From Salvelinus alpinus (lineage: Eukaryota; Chordata; Actinopteri; Salmoniformes; Salmonidae), in the NCBI RefSeq assembly GCF_045679555.1, contig NC_092110.1, forward strand, positions 5,266,390 through 5,330,389: a DNA stretch of 64,000 nt, read 5' to 3'. Below the pieces are notes generated by a model. It did not search any database and was not told the origin of the DNA. It saw only the letters and a program-made list of their open reading frames with translations. Of the stretch, positions 36,182-46,713 are shown one piece after another; position 1 is the first letter of the stretch, and the number at the start of each line of letters is the position of its first letter. Made by a program: the position numbers and the translations under genes.

Positions 36182-37308
36182 AACTGGGCCGAGAGACAGA
36201 CCAGGTCCCCCGGTGCAAACACCGGGGCCTCACTGTGGTGACGGTCTGCGCTGGCTTTCTGGCGCAGCACGGCCCACTGAAGGTGAACATGAGCGTCGTC
36301 CCATGTCGCCTCCGCACGCCTGAACCAGTCGTCCACCGCAGGAGCCTCGATCTGACTCTGATGCCAAGGCGCCAGAACCGGCTGGTACCCCAGTACGCAC
36401 TGGAATGGGGAGAGGTTAGTGGAGGAGTGGTGGAGCGAGTTCTGGGCCATCTCTGCCCAGGGCACGAACGCCGCCCACTCCCCTGGCCAGTCCTGGCAAT
36501 AAGACCTCAGAAACCTACCCACATCCTGGTTCACTCTCTCCACCTGCCCGTTACTCTCAGGGTGAAAACCCGAGATAAGGCTGATCGAGACCCGCAGACG
36601 TTCCATGAACGCCCTCCAGACCCTCGAAGTGAACTGGGGACGCCGATCAGAGACTATATCCTCAGGCACCCTGTAGTGCCGGAAGATATGCGTAAACAAG
36701 GCCTCCGCAGTCTGTAGGGCCGTAGGGAGACCGGGCAGAGGGAGGAGACGGCAGGACTTCGAAAAATGGTCCACAACGACCAGGATCGTTGTGTTACCCT
36801 GTGAGGGAGGAAAATCGGTAAGGAAATCCACCGACAGGTGCGACCAAGGCCGTTGTGAAATGGGTAAGGGGTGTAGCTTACCTCTGGGCAGGTGCCTAGG
36901 AGCCTTACACTGGGCGCACACTGAGCAGGAGGAAACATAAACCCTCACGTCCTTAGCCAACGTGGGCCACCAGTACTTCCCACTCAGACAGCACACCGTC
37001 CGACCGATGCCTGGATGACCAGAGGAGGGTGACGTGTGGGCCCAGTAGATCAGCCGGTCACGGACAGCAGACGGAACGTACAGACGCCCAGCGGGAAACT
37101 GCAGGGGAGTGGGCTCTGCACGTAGCGCCTGCTCAATGTCCGCGTCCAGCACCCACACTACCGCCGCCACCAGGCAGGAGGCCAGGAGTATGGGGTTGGG
37201 ATCCATGGGCCGCTCCTCTGTTTCATACAGCCAGGACAGTGCGTCTGCCTTCACATTCTGGGAACCTGGTCTGTAAGAAAGGGTGAAAACAAAACGGGTG
37301 AAAAACAT
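36160..37308 (-). pseudogene. Chromovirus RNase H end and integrase core
   Basis: 382 codons open. Zinc-binding HHCC region at residues 91-134 (HTSPSSGH, then CSVC), and catalytic triad Asp161 (VDFLTDF), Asp221 (VSDRRPQF) and Glu257 (GQVERVNQ) with the usual 35-residue D-E spacing. This is the best preserved part of the element. A stop codon at 37312-37314 separates it from RNase H, at a site where the family has Trp (RQTR-stop-A). Confidence 0.92.
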
Positions 37309-37311
37309 GGC

Positions 37312-38323
37312 TCACCTTGTCTGGCGAGGGTTCAGTCTCCTCGCTGTCCGGATGTACTCCAGATTGTGGTGGTCAGTCCCGATGAGAAAAGGGTGTTTAG
37401 CCCCCTCAAGCCAATGTCCCCACGCCTTCAAAGCCTTGACAACAGCCAACAGCTCCCGGTCCCCCACGTCATAGTTTCGCTCCGCCGGGCTGAGCTTCCT
37501 CGAGAAGAAGGCACAGGGGCGGAGCTTTGGTGGCGTACCCGAGCGCTGAGAGAGCACGGCTCCTCTCCCAGCCTCGGACACGTCCACCTCCACTATGAAT
37601 GCCAACGAGGGATCCGGATGGGCCAGCACGGGAGCCGAGGTAAACAGAGCCCTCTGGTGACCAAAAGCCCTGTCCGCCTCAGCCGACCACTGCAAACGTA
37701 CCGGTCCCCCCTTCAGCAGTGAGGTAATGGGAGCCGCTACCTGACCAAAACCCCGGATAAACCTCCGGTAGCAATTGGCAAACCCTAGAAACCGCTGCAC
37801 CTCCTTTACCGTGGTGGGAGTCGGCCAATGAAAAACGGCTGAAATGCGGTCACTCTCCATCTCCACCCCTGAGGTGGAAATGCTGTACCCTAGGAAGGAG
37901 ACGGACTGTTGGAAGAACAGGCATTTCTCAGCCTTGACGTACAGGTCATGCTCCAACAGTCGACAAAGCACCCTGCGCACCAGGGACACATGCTCTGCGC
38001 GTGTAGCGGAGTATATCAGAATGTCATCAATATACACCACTACATCCTGCCCGTGCAGGTCCCTGAAAATCTCGTCTACAAAGGCTTGGAAGACTGATGG
38101 AGCATTCATCAACCCGTACGGCATGACGAGGTACTCATAATGCCCTGAGGTGGTACTGAACGCCGTCTTCCACTCATCTCCCTCCCGGATACGCAACAGG
38201 TTGTAAGCGCTCCTGAGATCTAGTTTGGTAAAGAAGCGCGTCCCGTGCATTGACTCAATCGCTGTGGCTATGAGAGGTAGCGAGTAACTGTACCTCACAG
38301 TGATCTAGTTTAGGCCTCGATAG
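37312..38323 (-). pseudogene. Chromovirus reverse transcriptase and RNase H
   Basis: The open frame from 38298 contains palm A ([12 protein letters not shown]), [13 protein letters not shown], the active site YIDD (about 38023-38034), the thumb/connection, then RNase H ([42 protein letters not shown]). A nonsense codon at 38308-38310 ([13 protein letters not shown]) breaks the start of the domain. Confidence 0.92.
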
Positions 38324-38707
38324 TCAATACACAGGTGCAGACCTCCCTCCTTCTTCACAAAAAAGAAACTCGAGGAGGCGGGTGTAGTGATGGACCGAAT
38401 GTACCCGACGCAGGGATTCGGAAACATATGTCTCCATAGCCGCCGTCTCCGCCTGTGACAGGGGATACACGTGACTCCTGGTAAGTGCGGCGTCTACCTG
38501 GAGGTTTATCGCACAATCTCCCCTACGATGGAGTGGTAATTGAGTCGCCTTCTTTTTAGAGAAGGCGAGAGCCAAATCGGCATATTCAGGGGGAATGCGC
38601 ACGCTGGAGACCTGGTCTGGACTTTCCACCGTTGTAGCACCAACGGAAACCCCTAACACCTCCCCGAGCACTCCCGCGACCACCCCGTGAGAGCCCTCTG
38701 CTGCCAT
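38324..38707 (-). pseudogene. Chromovirus protease-RT linker and RT N-terminus
   Basis: Carries the conserved pre-RT segment ([49 protein letters not shown]). It is frameshifted near 38400, so the next RT motif (FFCEEGG-like) reads in another frame. Confidence 0.8.
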
Positions 38708-39459
38708 GAGACAGTGGGGTCATGACAGGCTAACCAGGGAAGGCCTAGAACCACGGGAAACACAGGAGAGTCAATGAGGAAGAGACTGATTCTCTCCCTG
38801 TGACCCTCCTGCGTCACCATGACCAGGGGAGCGGTGGCCTCCTTAATAAATCCGGACCCTAAGGGTCGGCTATCTAGAGCGTGAACTGGGAAGGGCACAG
38901 CCACTGGAACTATGGGGATCTCTAAACTATGAGCGAATGCTCTGTCTATAAAATGTCCAGCCGTGCCTGAATCCACGAGCGGGTTATGCTGGGAATGCGG
39001 GGAAAACTCAGAAAAAATGACATGCAAAAACAGGTGTGCAACAGAGGGCTCTGGGTGAGAATGGTGCTGGCTCACCTGGGGTGACGCTAGAGTGCCCTGC
39101 CTGCTGCCTCGACTCCCAGAGGAACCAACTCGACACTGGCCGGCAGTGTGACCTCTGCGACCACAAATGGGGCATGTGAAGGTCACTCCTCCAGCCTCCC
39201 TAAGCGCAGCACCTCCCAGCTCCATAGGTATCGAAGCGTTGGTGCTAGAGGATGGAACCAACAGAGCCTGATCTGGATGTCTGCGGGTGACCAGCAGGTT
39301 ATCCAGCCGGATGTACAGGTCCACCAGCTGGTCAAATGTTAGGGTGGTGACCCTGCAGGCCAACTCCCGACGGACATCCTCACGCAAGCTGCAGCGATAG
39401 TGGTCGATCAGGGCCCTGTCGTTCCAACCCACTCCGGCGGCCAGGGTCCGAAAGTCCAT
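38653..39459 (-). pseudogene. Chromovirus gag C-terminus, zinc knuckle and protease
   Basis: 268 codons open. One CCHC zinc knuckle CPICGRRGHTAGQC at residues 96-109 (39133-39174), which binds genomic RNA in the particle. An aspartic protease follows with active site VDSGTAGHFID at about residue 163 (38973), and flap/end motifs SLFLIDSPVFPVVLGLPWL. Gag and protease share one frame here. Confidence 0.9.
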
Positions 39460-39840
39460 AGCGAACTCCTGGGCGCTCCCATCCCCTGCCGCAGGTGGAA
39501 CAGACGTTCACCCGCCGCTCTACCCTCGGGCGGGTGGTCGAAGACTGCCCGGAAACGACGGGTGAACTCCTCGAAGTGGTCCAGCACCGCATCTCCTTCC
39601 ACCCACACGGCGTTGGCCCACTCCAGGGCTTTCCCGAGATGCACGAGACGAGAGCGGACACCCTCTCACGGCCCGAGGGAGCCGGGTGGACGATCGCCAG
39701 GTATAACTCCAACTGCAACAGGAAACCCTGGCAGCGGGCAGCCGTCCCATCGTACTCCCTGGGGAGGGCGAGGCGAATCCCACCGGTCCGGGTGCAGGGG
39801 GAGCGAGTAGTGGAGGCCCCTGTTGTGCTGGAGGGACTCA
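39400..39840 (-). pseudogene. Chromovirus gag N-terminal part, frameshifted
   Basis: Gag-like text (LALPREYDGTAARCQGFLLQ, LYLAIVHPAPSGRERV, ALEWANAVW, HFEEFTRRFRAVFDHPPEGR, AAGERLFHLRQG) continues across three frames between 39783 and 39408. At least two shifts are therefore present. No single start codon is convincing. Confidence 0.8.
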
Positions 39841-39887
39841 ACCCACCGTTGACAGAATACGGCTGGGGTATTCTGTCAACGGTGGGT
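39841..39887 (-). promoter_or_regulatory. Primer-binding region with 20-bp hairpin at the LTR boundary
   Basis: Arms 39841-39860 and 39868-39887 are perfect inverted copies (ACCCACCGTTGACAGAATAC) around a 7-nt loop. The bases directly after the LTR on the minus strand are GAATACCCCAG (39873-39863). They lack the TGG start of a tRNA-primed site. Confidence 0.75.
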
Positions 39888-40868
39888 GTAGCTGGTGCAT
39901 GGAAGTCAGGCGCAGGAGAGCAGAGATGAGTGAACACAAAGTACTTTACTGAGGCAAAATAGTAAGACCAGATCGCAACAGCGTCACCAACACCAAATGC
40001 CCAAAACAAGTAAGGCAGCACACAGTACCACAAACAAAGTACAAAGTACCGGCTGCCACAAAACACAGGTATACATAAAATATGGCGCTAACCAGCCCGG
40101 AAGCGTGCTAACCTCGACAAATAAACAATACCCCACACAGACATGGAGAGAACAGAGGGCTAAATACACATAGTAATTATGAGGAGACATAAACCAGGTG
40201 TGCAGGAAAACAAGACAAAACAAATGGAAAAAAGTACTTTGTGTTCACTCACCTTGCTGTCCCCAGTCCACCTGGCCGTGCTGCTGCTCCAGTTTCAACT
40301 GTTCTGCCTGCGGCTATGGAACCCTGACCTGTTCACCGGACGTGCTACCTGTCCCAGACCTGCTGTTTTCAACTCTCTAGAGACCGCAGGAGCGGTAGAG
40401 ATACTCTTAATGATCGGCTATGAAAAGCCAACTGACATTTACTCCTGAGGTGCTGACTTGCTGCACCCTCGACAACTACTGTGATTATTATTATTTGATC
40501 ATGCTGGTCATTTATAAACATTTGAACATCTTGGCCATGTTCTGTTATAATCTCCACCCGGCACAGCCAGAAGAGGACTGGCCACCCCTCATAGCCTGGT
40601 TCCTCTCTAGGTTTCTTCCTAGGTTTTGGCCTTTCTAGGGAGTTTTTCCTAGCCACCGTGCTTCTACACCTGCATTGCTTGCTGTTTGGGGTTTTAGGCT
40701 GGGTTTCTGTACAGCACTTTGAGATATCAGCTGATGTAAGAAGGGCTATATAAATAAATTTGATTTGAAAATGAAAGGTGGAGTGGCGATGGCATGAAGA
40801 CCGGTGACGTCGACCGCCGAATGTCGCCCGAACAAGGAGAGGGACCGACTTCGGCGGAAGTCGTGACA
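39874..40868 (-). repeat. 5' LTR of the chromovirus, split by a LINE tail
   Basis: The pieces 39874-40230 and 40769-40868 together match the other two LTR copies. The U3 start keeps the hairpin CGACTTC-CGCC-GAAGTCG (40848-40865 region) and the terminal TGTCACGAC. A TATTTAG box (minus strand, near 40160) lies about 30 nt before TGGGGTATTG. Confidence 0.92.
40231..40768 (+). mobile_element. LINE 3' end inserted in the 5' LTR
   Basis: About 540 bp ending GGGCTATATAAATAAATTTG and ATTTGA. It contains the salmonid LINE 3'-end words TGACTTGCTGCACCCTCGAC, CCTCTCTAGGTTTCTTCCTA, CACTTTGAGATATCAGCTGA. The other LTRs read AATGGAAAATGAAAGG through the insertion point. An A-run makes the target duplication unreadable. 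Confidence 0.8.
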
Positions 40869-40926
40869 GCTGTGGAGCTTTGCAGCTCCTTCAGGGTTAT
40901 CTTTGGGCTCATTGTTGCCTCTCTGA

Positions 40927-41139
40927 TTAATACCCTCCTTGCCTGGTCCGTAGGTTTTTGTGGGCGGCCCTCACTTGGCAGGTTTGTTGTGGTGCCATCG
41001 TCTTCCATTTTTTAATAATGGATTTAATGGTGCTCCGTGGGATGTTCAAAGTTTCTGATATTTTTTTATAACCCAACCCTGATCTGTACTTTTCCACAAC
41101 TTTGTCCCTGACCTGTTTGGAGAGCTCCTTGGTCTTCAT
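40927..41139 (-). pseudogene. Tc1 transposase, N-terminal DNA-binding part
   Basis: Begins MKTKELSKQVRDKVVEKY at 41139 and contains the first helix-turn-helix (GYKKISETLNIPRSTIKSII). It is separated from the rest of the gene by the 5.6-kb chromovirus. The frame is lost after about 50 codons (AHKNLRTRQGG). Confidence 0.9.
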
Positions 41140-41545
41140 GGTGCTGCTTGCTTGGTGGTGCCTCTTGCTTAGTGGTGTTGCAGACTCTGAGGCCTTTCAG
41201 AACAGGTGTATATATACTGAGATCATGTGACACTTAGATTGCACACAGGTGGACTTTATTTAAATAATTATGTGACTTCTGAAGGTGATTGGTTGCACCC
41301 GATCTTATTTAGGGGCTTCATAGCAAAGGGGGTGAATACATATGCACGCACCACTTTAAAGTTTTGAATTTGTTAAACATTTTCATTTCACTTCACCAAT
41401 TTGGACTATTTTGTGAATGTCCATTACATGAAATCCAAATAAAAATCAATTTAAATTACTGGTTGTAATGCAACAAAATAGGAAAAACGCAGAGGAGGGT
41501 GAATACTTTTGCAAGGCACTGTATGATGCCATTTGGGATGCAGCC

Positions 41546-42320
41546 AGTGCCTCGGTGGAACTGATCTGGTAACAGCAGCAATGGGGTGCACCCCATAACA
41601 CTTGGCATCATCTCACAGCTCAGTACAGGAAGAACCCTAGCTATTCTATCTTGCCTGGTGACCGGACTAGCTTTCTGGCAAAGGTGAAATTATTTAATCA
41701 TTCCTCTTGTACATATTTTAGCAAATTCGGTCCAAACCCTGTGACGAGGTCGCTAGGTGTTGGGTTAAGGTCACGACAATACATTGAGATAAGCAGAGCA
41801 GAGGGTAGCAAATCACCTTAGAAGTGTGCATACAGAGTGTGTAACTTAGAACAGTGTAGGCGGATAATATATCACAGGATTAAGAGCCCTATTCAGTGAC
41901 ACAGTGCACACATGAGAAACCATGTTTGAGTTACTTTTTATTTGAGTCTGTATATTTTGTGTACGATACAGTATTGGCATTTCTGTCTCGGCCTCGGACA
42001 AGTTTATGTACATAGTGTTAATCTAATTGTATTATTGTTTGATGGTTAGGTGTACATGTCATCATAGGGAATTACGACACAGTCAGAACATGAGGGGTAA
42101 GAGGGTTGCCGTAAACGCAACAACAGGAAAGGCAGTGACAAAAGAGGGAAAGGACTCGGGACAGACAGACGTGATGAGGGGCAGGCGGTGAGGTCACAGC
42201 ACATGATCAGCTAGCCAGCTGTTTCCTGATGTCTGAGAGGTGCTATAGTAGACTGAGATTACATGGATATCATAAAACCCAGTGACTAATCGTTTGAATA
42301 GCACATTTACAGTTTAGAGC
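41546..42320. other. No gene recognised
   Basis: Spacer between the transposon nest and the next repeat; no coding exon or repeat family supported. Confidence 0.3.
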
Positions 42321-42321
42321 T

Positions 42322-42482
42322 TATGTGTGTGTGTGTGTGGACGTGTTTAACTATACTTGTGTAAACCAGCAACAATTTGACCAACTGGGGATATTTTGTT
42401 AGTCCCCGCATGGTCAAATGCTATTTCTAGGGGGTTTAGGGTTAAGGTTAGAATTAGAGTTAGGTTTAAGAGGGTTTCTGTT
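42322..42482. mobile_element. Dispersed fish repeat with TTAGGG-like end
   Basis: GTGTTTAACTATACTTGTGT, TTTGACCAACTGGGGATATT, TTAGTCCCCGC and CTATTTCTAGGGGGTTTAGG are successive words of a widespread fish repeat. The TTAGGGTTAAGG-like stretch (42432-42480) belongs to it. Confidence 0.5.
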
Positions 42483-42888
42483 TATGTTGGTATCGAACCT
42501 TGGGTTGCACGGGCCTATTGCAACTTTCTGCCCTGTTTCTATATTGTACATCAGACCGGTCTGGAGAGGGTGAGAGAACATGAAAGGCCCAGAGCTCCGA
42601 GGGGTCACTCATCACAGTTCAACAACAGAAGGAACACAATTATTGATAAAGTGCTGGGGGTAAACAAGTATAATTTTAAAACAAATTTTATATAATAAAA
42701 TCATAATAAAACATGCAATCTGGATCAATAAATTAATAGATAAATAAGTAAGTACATAATTGGAAATCACACCAAGGGATGAAGGGATTAAGTGGTACAA
42801 AGATGAGTGCTATGTTGAAGTGCTTGATATAATAAAATTAAATATAAAAAAGACAAAACCAGATTGAGCATATAAATATCACATTTTT

Positions 42889-43382
42889 TGTTAAATTTCC
42901 TCCTCGTGTCGGTGGCTCCTCCGGCTCTCTTATTTAGGCCCTCACACTCCCACTGTCTGTGTCCAACTCACACTCCCAAACATCCCCGGAACACAGACCA
43001 CTTTCCAGCTCACTCTCCAGATCCCAATCACCAGAATTCTAATCACCTGTTCACACACCTGCATGTCATCCTCCCACACTATTTAGTTCAGTTCCTTGCA
43101 CCCCATCACTGTGAGCTATTGTTTGTTTTGAGAGACACTTTTTCGGAGCGCTGGTTTTTCCCGTCCGTCTCTCCTCCCGTGTATGATAGTTTTTGCATGC
43201 CTCACAACGCCTTTTGTCTATTCCCTGCCTGTACTGTTGCCATTTTTGGACCTACCGTGTATGACCTTCTGCCTGGCCCTGGACCCAGCTACCTGCCTCC
43301 TCCTGTGGTGCGTTTCATTAAACCCCTGCTGCGCTCTGCGCTTGAAACCAGCTCTCTGTCTCTCTCGTGTTCATTACACAAT
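42889..43382 (+). mobile_element. LTR-like segment, possible solo LTR
   Basis: TG...CA-like ends (TGTTAAATTTCC and CATTACACA), a TATTTAG box (about 43080), a possible start region and a polyadenylation-like CATTAAACC near 43315 resemble fish gypsy LTRs. No target duplication was found. The 235-codon frame across it is Pro/Ser/His-rich without any domain and is taken as non-coding. Confidence 0.35.
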
Positions 43383-43390
43383 GCTTTATC

Positions 43391-44200
43391 CTACTCTTTA
43401 CCATTCATACCAAGTGGAGCCATGGTCTTAACGTTTGCTATCCACCTGGATTCAGCTGCTCTTCTCTGGCCTATGGTCGCGGAGGCTTTCATCTCTAGAC
43501 CGGTGATGCTGAGGGAGGTTGTAGGGTGGTTTTGGAAGTGTTTTACCAGGTGTGTTTCATGTTTGTTTTTTTCAATTGTGTGGAGGTGCAGTTGAAGGCG
43601 TGTCAAGACTGTGACTGGTTTCTCCTATAGAAATGTAGTGGCATAATGTGCATGTTATGGCATGGACAATGTTGGTGCTCTGATTGGTCACGAGTTGTGA
43701 GATAGGACTGGAGGTTTGTGCATGTGGATTTTGAATGTGTGGAAGTTGTCGATAGTACTGTGGTGGTTTAGGAGTGGGTTTGTTGGACCAATTTACATAG
43801 ACTAAGAGATCTCTTAGGTCGGTGTTTCTGCAGAATGCTGATATAGGTCTGAATCCCTGGAGTGGGGAAATGTATGTTTGTGTTTGGGTGTATGCGGAAT
43901 GAAGGAGTCTGTCTGAGAAGGTGCTGATGATGGGTATAATCTGGGGTTCTGTATCTGTTGGGGGGGATAGGAACAGGGGGTCTGGGAAAGGTCTGAGGGT
44001 GGAGGACAGGGATAGGATGGGGGGGATAGGGATACCGACCCAGAATCTGGAAAGGGTTAAAAATAGGTGTGGGCTGTTCGCCCAGGTCAGGAGTCAGTGC
44101 CTGGTCCAGAGTTCTGCAGGGAAAGTTGTGGAGGTTAGGGTTAGGGGGATCAAGCATTCTGTTCTGGGTGAGGCCTGCCAGTGTGTGTGCCTTCATGTAC
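43391..44200 (-). pseudogene. Penelope-like retroelement C-terminus with GIY-YIG endonuclease, degenerate
   Basis: Read leftwards: a basic segment ending in RNTDLRDLLV (around 43800), then HAITCTLCHYISIGETSHSL (around 43675-43620), the entry of a GIY-YIG nuclease. After a frameshift comes HETHLVKHFQNH, LSITGLE, RRAAESRWIANVKTMAPLGM (43560-43400). The order RT end, linker, GIY-YIG with a late ESRWI and PLG(L/M)N matches Penelope-like elements. In these, the nuclease nicks DNA to prime reverse transcription. The RT core is missing. The frame is broken at least twice. Confidence 0.6.
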
Positions 44201-45801
44201 CTCAGTGACCGCTTTGAGTATCCCCTTAGGGTTAGGAGCTAGGGTTAAGGTTAGGTTTTTGGGTTAATGTTAGGGTTAGAGGTTAGGGAAAATTGGATTT
44301 TTAATGGGACTGAATCGTATCTCCCCACAAAGTTAGCTGCGCAAGACTGTGTGTGTAGTTGCTTTTAATCTCTTTAGCTCCTCCCTGTAGTATAGGCAGA
44401 AAGGAAACTCAGTGATAACTCCCGCTGTGGAACATGGCCACTTCCAACAAGGACATAAAGAGCAGAGCACAGGAAAGGCCTGGTGTTGGTTTTGGAGAAG
44501 AAACCAAAGGGAACTGCTAAGCTGCTGTTGGAGCGTTTCACTAACTAATCTATCATGTAATTCCCTGCCTGGACTGGACTGTGTAGATCAGGGGCCAACT
44601 ATGTACACCAGGGGCCCAGGGCCGAAGCAGCACTTATCCCTGTGTTCCCCACTGGCCCCCGCCGGACCGGCTGTCAACTTCCATCACAGCGCAGACACAC
44701 AATGGGTGTGAGAACATGATAAAACAGCTGGTTCCTATGAGATATGCCCATTCATAATATAAATCCCTACATACTCCCATCCATAACTCCTGTACTAAAA
44801 GTGTATATAATCTTATTTTATAGTGTTGGTCTGGCCACCTTATTGGGCCAACAGGGAGAGAGGGACATAGTAAACTGTGGTAAAGGAAAGGAGAGGAGGA
44901 GGTGATGGAAGAGAGGATTGGATCCTGGCCTTGACAGTGGCAGGGTGCCATGGTTTCGAGTCTCTCTCATCAATTTGAAACGTTAGTGCGCCTGCCAAGC
45001 CGGCCCACCTGTGCCGATCTGAGACATCATGTGATTATGTTGGGGGGGTTGTCAGTGGGTCCAAGAAGGGTTGAAGGATTGTGCCGGGCCAGGGAATATG
45101 TCTGGGCCCTCAGGGTAGCAAGGGAGCTCTGGGTTCCATTTGAACCTCCTCTTTCATCATTGCATCATTACAACATTAACCCTGATCACACAGGTTTTAC
45201 TTGATTGTCCAATGGCTCTCTTGAGCTAGGGCTGAGTAGGGAGGATGTCCTGAGAGAAGAGTGAGGGAGAGAGAAAAAAAGAGAGAGAGAGAAAAAAAGA
45301 GAGGGAGGAAGAGGAGCCATCTATGTGAAGCTGATCCATCTGGGATCCAAGTAACATCTGTTTCTATGCCTGAACTTTTAAATAAGGCTCTGGGTAGTAG
45401 AGACAATCTGATAGGAGGACATAAACAAGCCAAATCAAAAGGAACGCAACGTGTTTGCAATTGGAGTCAGAACATCTTTGGGTTAGGTTCACATCTGTTT
45501 ACTAAGATGTTACAACTGGAGAGAGACATCGAGGTGGAGCTGGGAGGGAAAGACACTGACGTAGAATTATCGTGAAGAATAATGAGATGACGCAGATGAT
45601 GATGAGGGGGAGGATGAGGAGAATAATGATGATGGTAACAACAGAAACACTGATGATAACTGTAATGCCGCCACTTAAGTATGGTCAGCATTAGAAAGCC
45701 TCTATAATCACCACAGATCAGTGAAACCAAAGGGAGCAGGAATCTCATTACCATTACTGCCAGCTAGGCGCCTCACCAAGTCATTCTGATGTTTTAACTG
45801 C

Positions 45802-45832
<31 letters not shown>

Positions 45833-46330
45833 TGTCTGCGTGCACGTGTGTGTGCACTCGCAATGGTTTAACTGGCTGCGAAAAACACTGTGACTTTGGC
45901 AGACAGTCACCAGAAATCAAACCAATTGCAAATAGAATTTGGAGATAATTTAATCTAACATGGGGAAGTCCACTGGAGGCTGTGGCTCTGGACAGGATCT
46001 GTGTCCGGACCGGCTGCCACAGAGGGTCTGGGTCAACCACTCACTGACCGTTGTCATAGTGAGAAAACAACTCCAGAATCCCTGACTCACTGCCTCCCTG
46101 CCTCCCCCTCTAAAGCTATCTGACTATCTGAGTTCACATCTTTAAAACATTAAAACAATTGTTATTTGAGTGCAAACTCAAGACAAATGTAGTTTTTTTT
46201 GTTGATGAATACTGTGTACTAGATGATGTTGTGAGTCCTGTGCTATGGTGTACGTATGAAGTTCACACTGCATGCGAAGTTAAAGGCAGGGCAAGGAGGG
46301 AATGTGGGATAAAGTGGCTCAATGGTCCTT
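44201..46330. other. No gene recognised; degenerate TTAGGG-like block at left
   Basis: 44224-44290 is a mix of TTAGGG, TTAGGTT and TTAGGA words, most likely part of a dispersed repeat rather than true telomeric DNA. Purine-rich GA blocks lie at 45260-45312 and a GT repeat at 45800-45850. Confidence 0.35.
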
Positions 46331-46335
46331 TGAGA

Positions 46336-46450
46336 CTACTGGGATGTGTCCCAAGTAGCACCCATTCCATAGTGCACTACTTTTGACCAGATTCCTATGG
46401 GCCCTGGTCAAAAGTAGTCCACTACAAAGGAAAAAGGGTGCCATTTGGGA
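46336..46450. mobile_element. Palindromic salmonid MITE
   Basis: TGTCCCAAGTAGCACCCATT, TAGTGCACTACTTTTGACCA on the left and TGGTCAAAAGTAGTCCACTA, GGGTGCCATTTGGGATGC on the right form an imperfect palindrome of about 115 bp. Confidence 0.8.
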
Positions 46451-46713
46451 TGCGGACCTGGAGTCATGGTTCCATTTTAGTGAGCCATCCAGTCCCTCAA
46501 ATCCCATAAGCCCAGGCTCTGGCCACATGACTGAGGGTTTGGGACCAGCCCATCTGGTAGATGAGTTGAATCTATGCTACTTTAAAATCACCAGTAGACA
46601 TTTCTATTTAGGAGGTTACTGTAGATGATGGTGGAAATGTCATTTGACGATGTCAGTCAAAATCTCTTCCCTCTCGATGAAAACGGAAGCAATGAAGACA
46701 GAAAAAGGAAATA

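Larger units (their letters stand above)
35311..40868 (-). mobile_element. Ty3/gypsy chromovirus (Tf1/sushi-like), 5.56 kb, nested and degenerate
   Basis: A complete LTR retrotransposon read on the minus strand: 5' LTR at the right, then gag, protease, reverse transcriptase, RNase H, integrase with chromodomain, a G-rich purine tract, and the 3' LTR at the left. The 5-bp duplication GCTGT flanks it (35306-35310 and 40869-40873). The two LTRs differ at roughly 15-16 positions over the ~345 bases compared by eye. Several stops and frameshifts are present. A solo LTR of the same family is at 18576-18998. Assignment to the Tf1/sushi group rests on the chromodomain and the putative self-priming site. 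Confidence 0.93.
34342..41521 (-). mobile_element. Tc1-like transposon interrupted by a chromovirus
   Basis: The ends are inverted copies: CAGTGGCTTGCGAAAGTATT at 34342 and GAATACTTTTGCAAGGCACTG ending at 41521, each next to TA (target duplication 34340-34341 and 41522-41523). The element proper (34342-35310 plus 40874-41521) is about 1.6 kb. Its transposase is on the minus strand in pieces. The gypsy element at 35311-40868 duplicated GCTGT. The copy at 46714-48243 shows the uninterrupted order. Confidence 0.9.
34272..41545. mobile_element. Palindromic salmonid MITE, outermost level of the nest
   Basis: The left arm (about 34272-34341, TATTTAGTGCGCTACTTTTG, ACCAGAAG) and the right arm (41522-41545, GATGCCATTTGGGATGCAG) belong to the repeat also seen at 46336-46450 and 51527-51632. 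The Tc1 element sits between them at a TA. Confidence 0.6.

Noticed and set aside
39380..40066. 228-codon minus-strand frame as a gene
   Set aside because: It starts inside the chromovirus 5' LTR (MFCGSRYFV) and runs into shifted gag sequence; similar LTR frames occur at 18609-18966 and 35282-35772.
42888..43595. 235-codon frame as a host gene
   Set aside because: The composition is Pro/Ser/His-rich without a domain, and it covers an LTR-like segment and the antisense of the Penelope-like remnant.
44224..44290. Interstitial telomeric repeat
   Set aside because: TTAGGG words are mixed with many variants and the same type of text occurs inside a dispersed fish repeat at 42432-42480.
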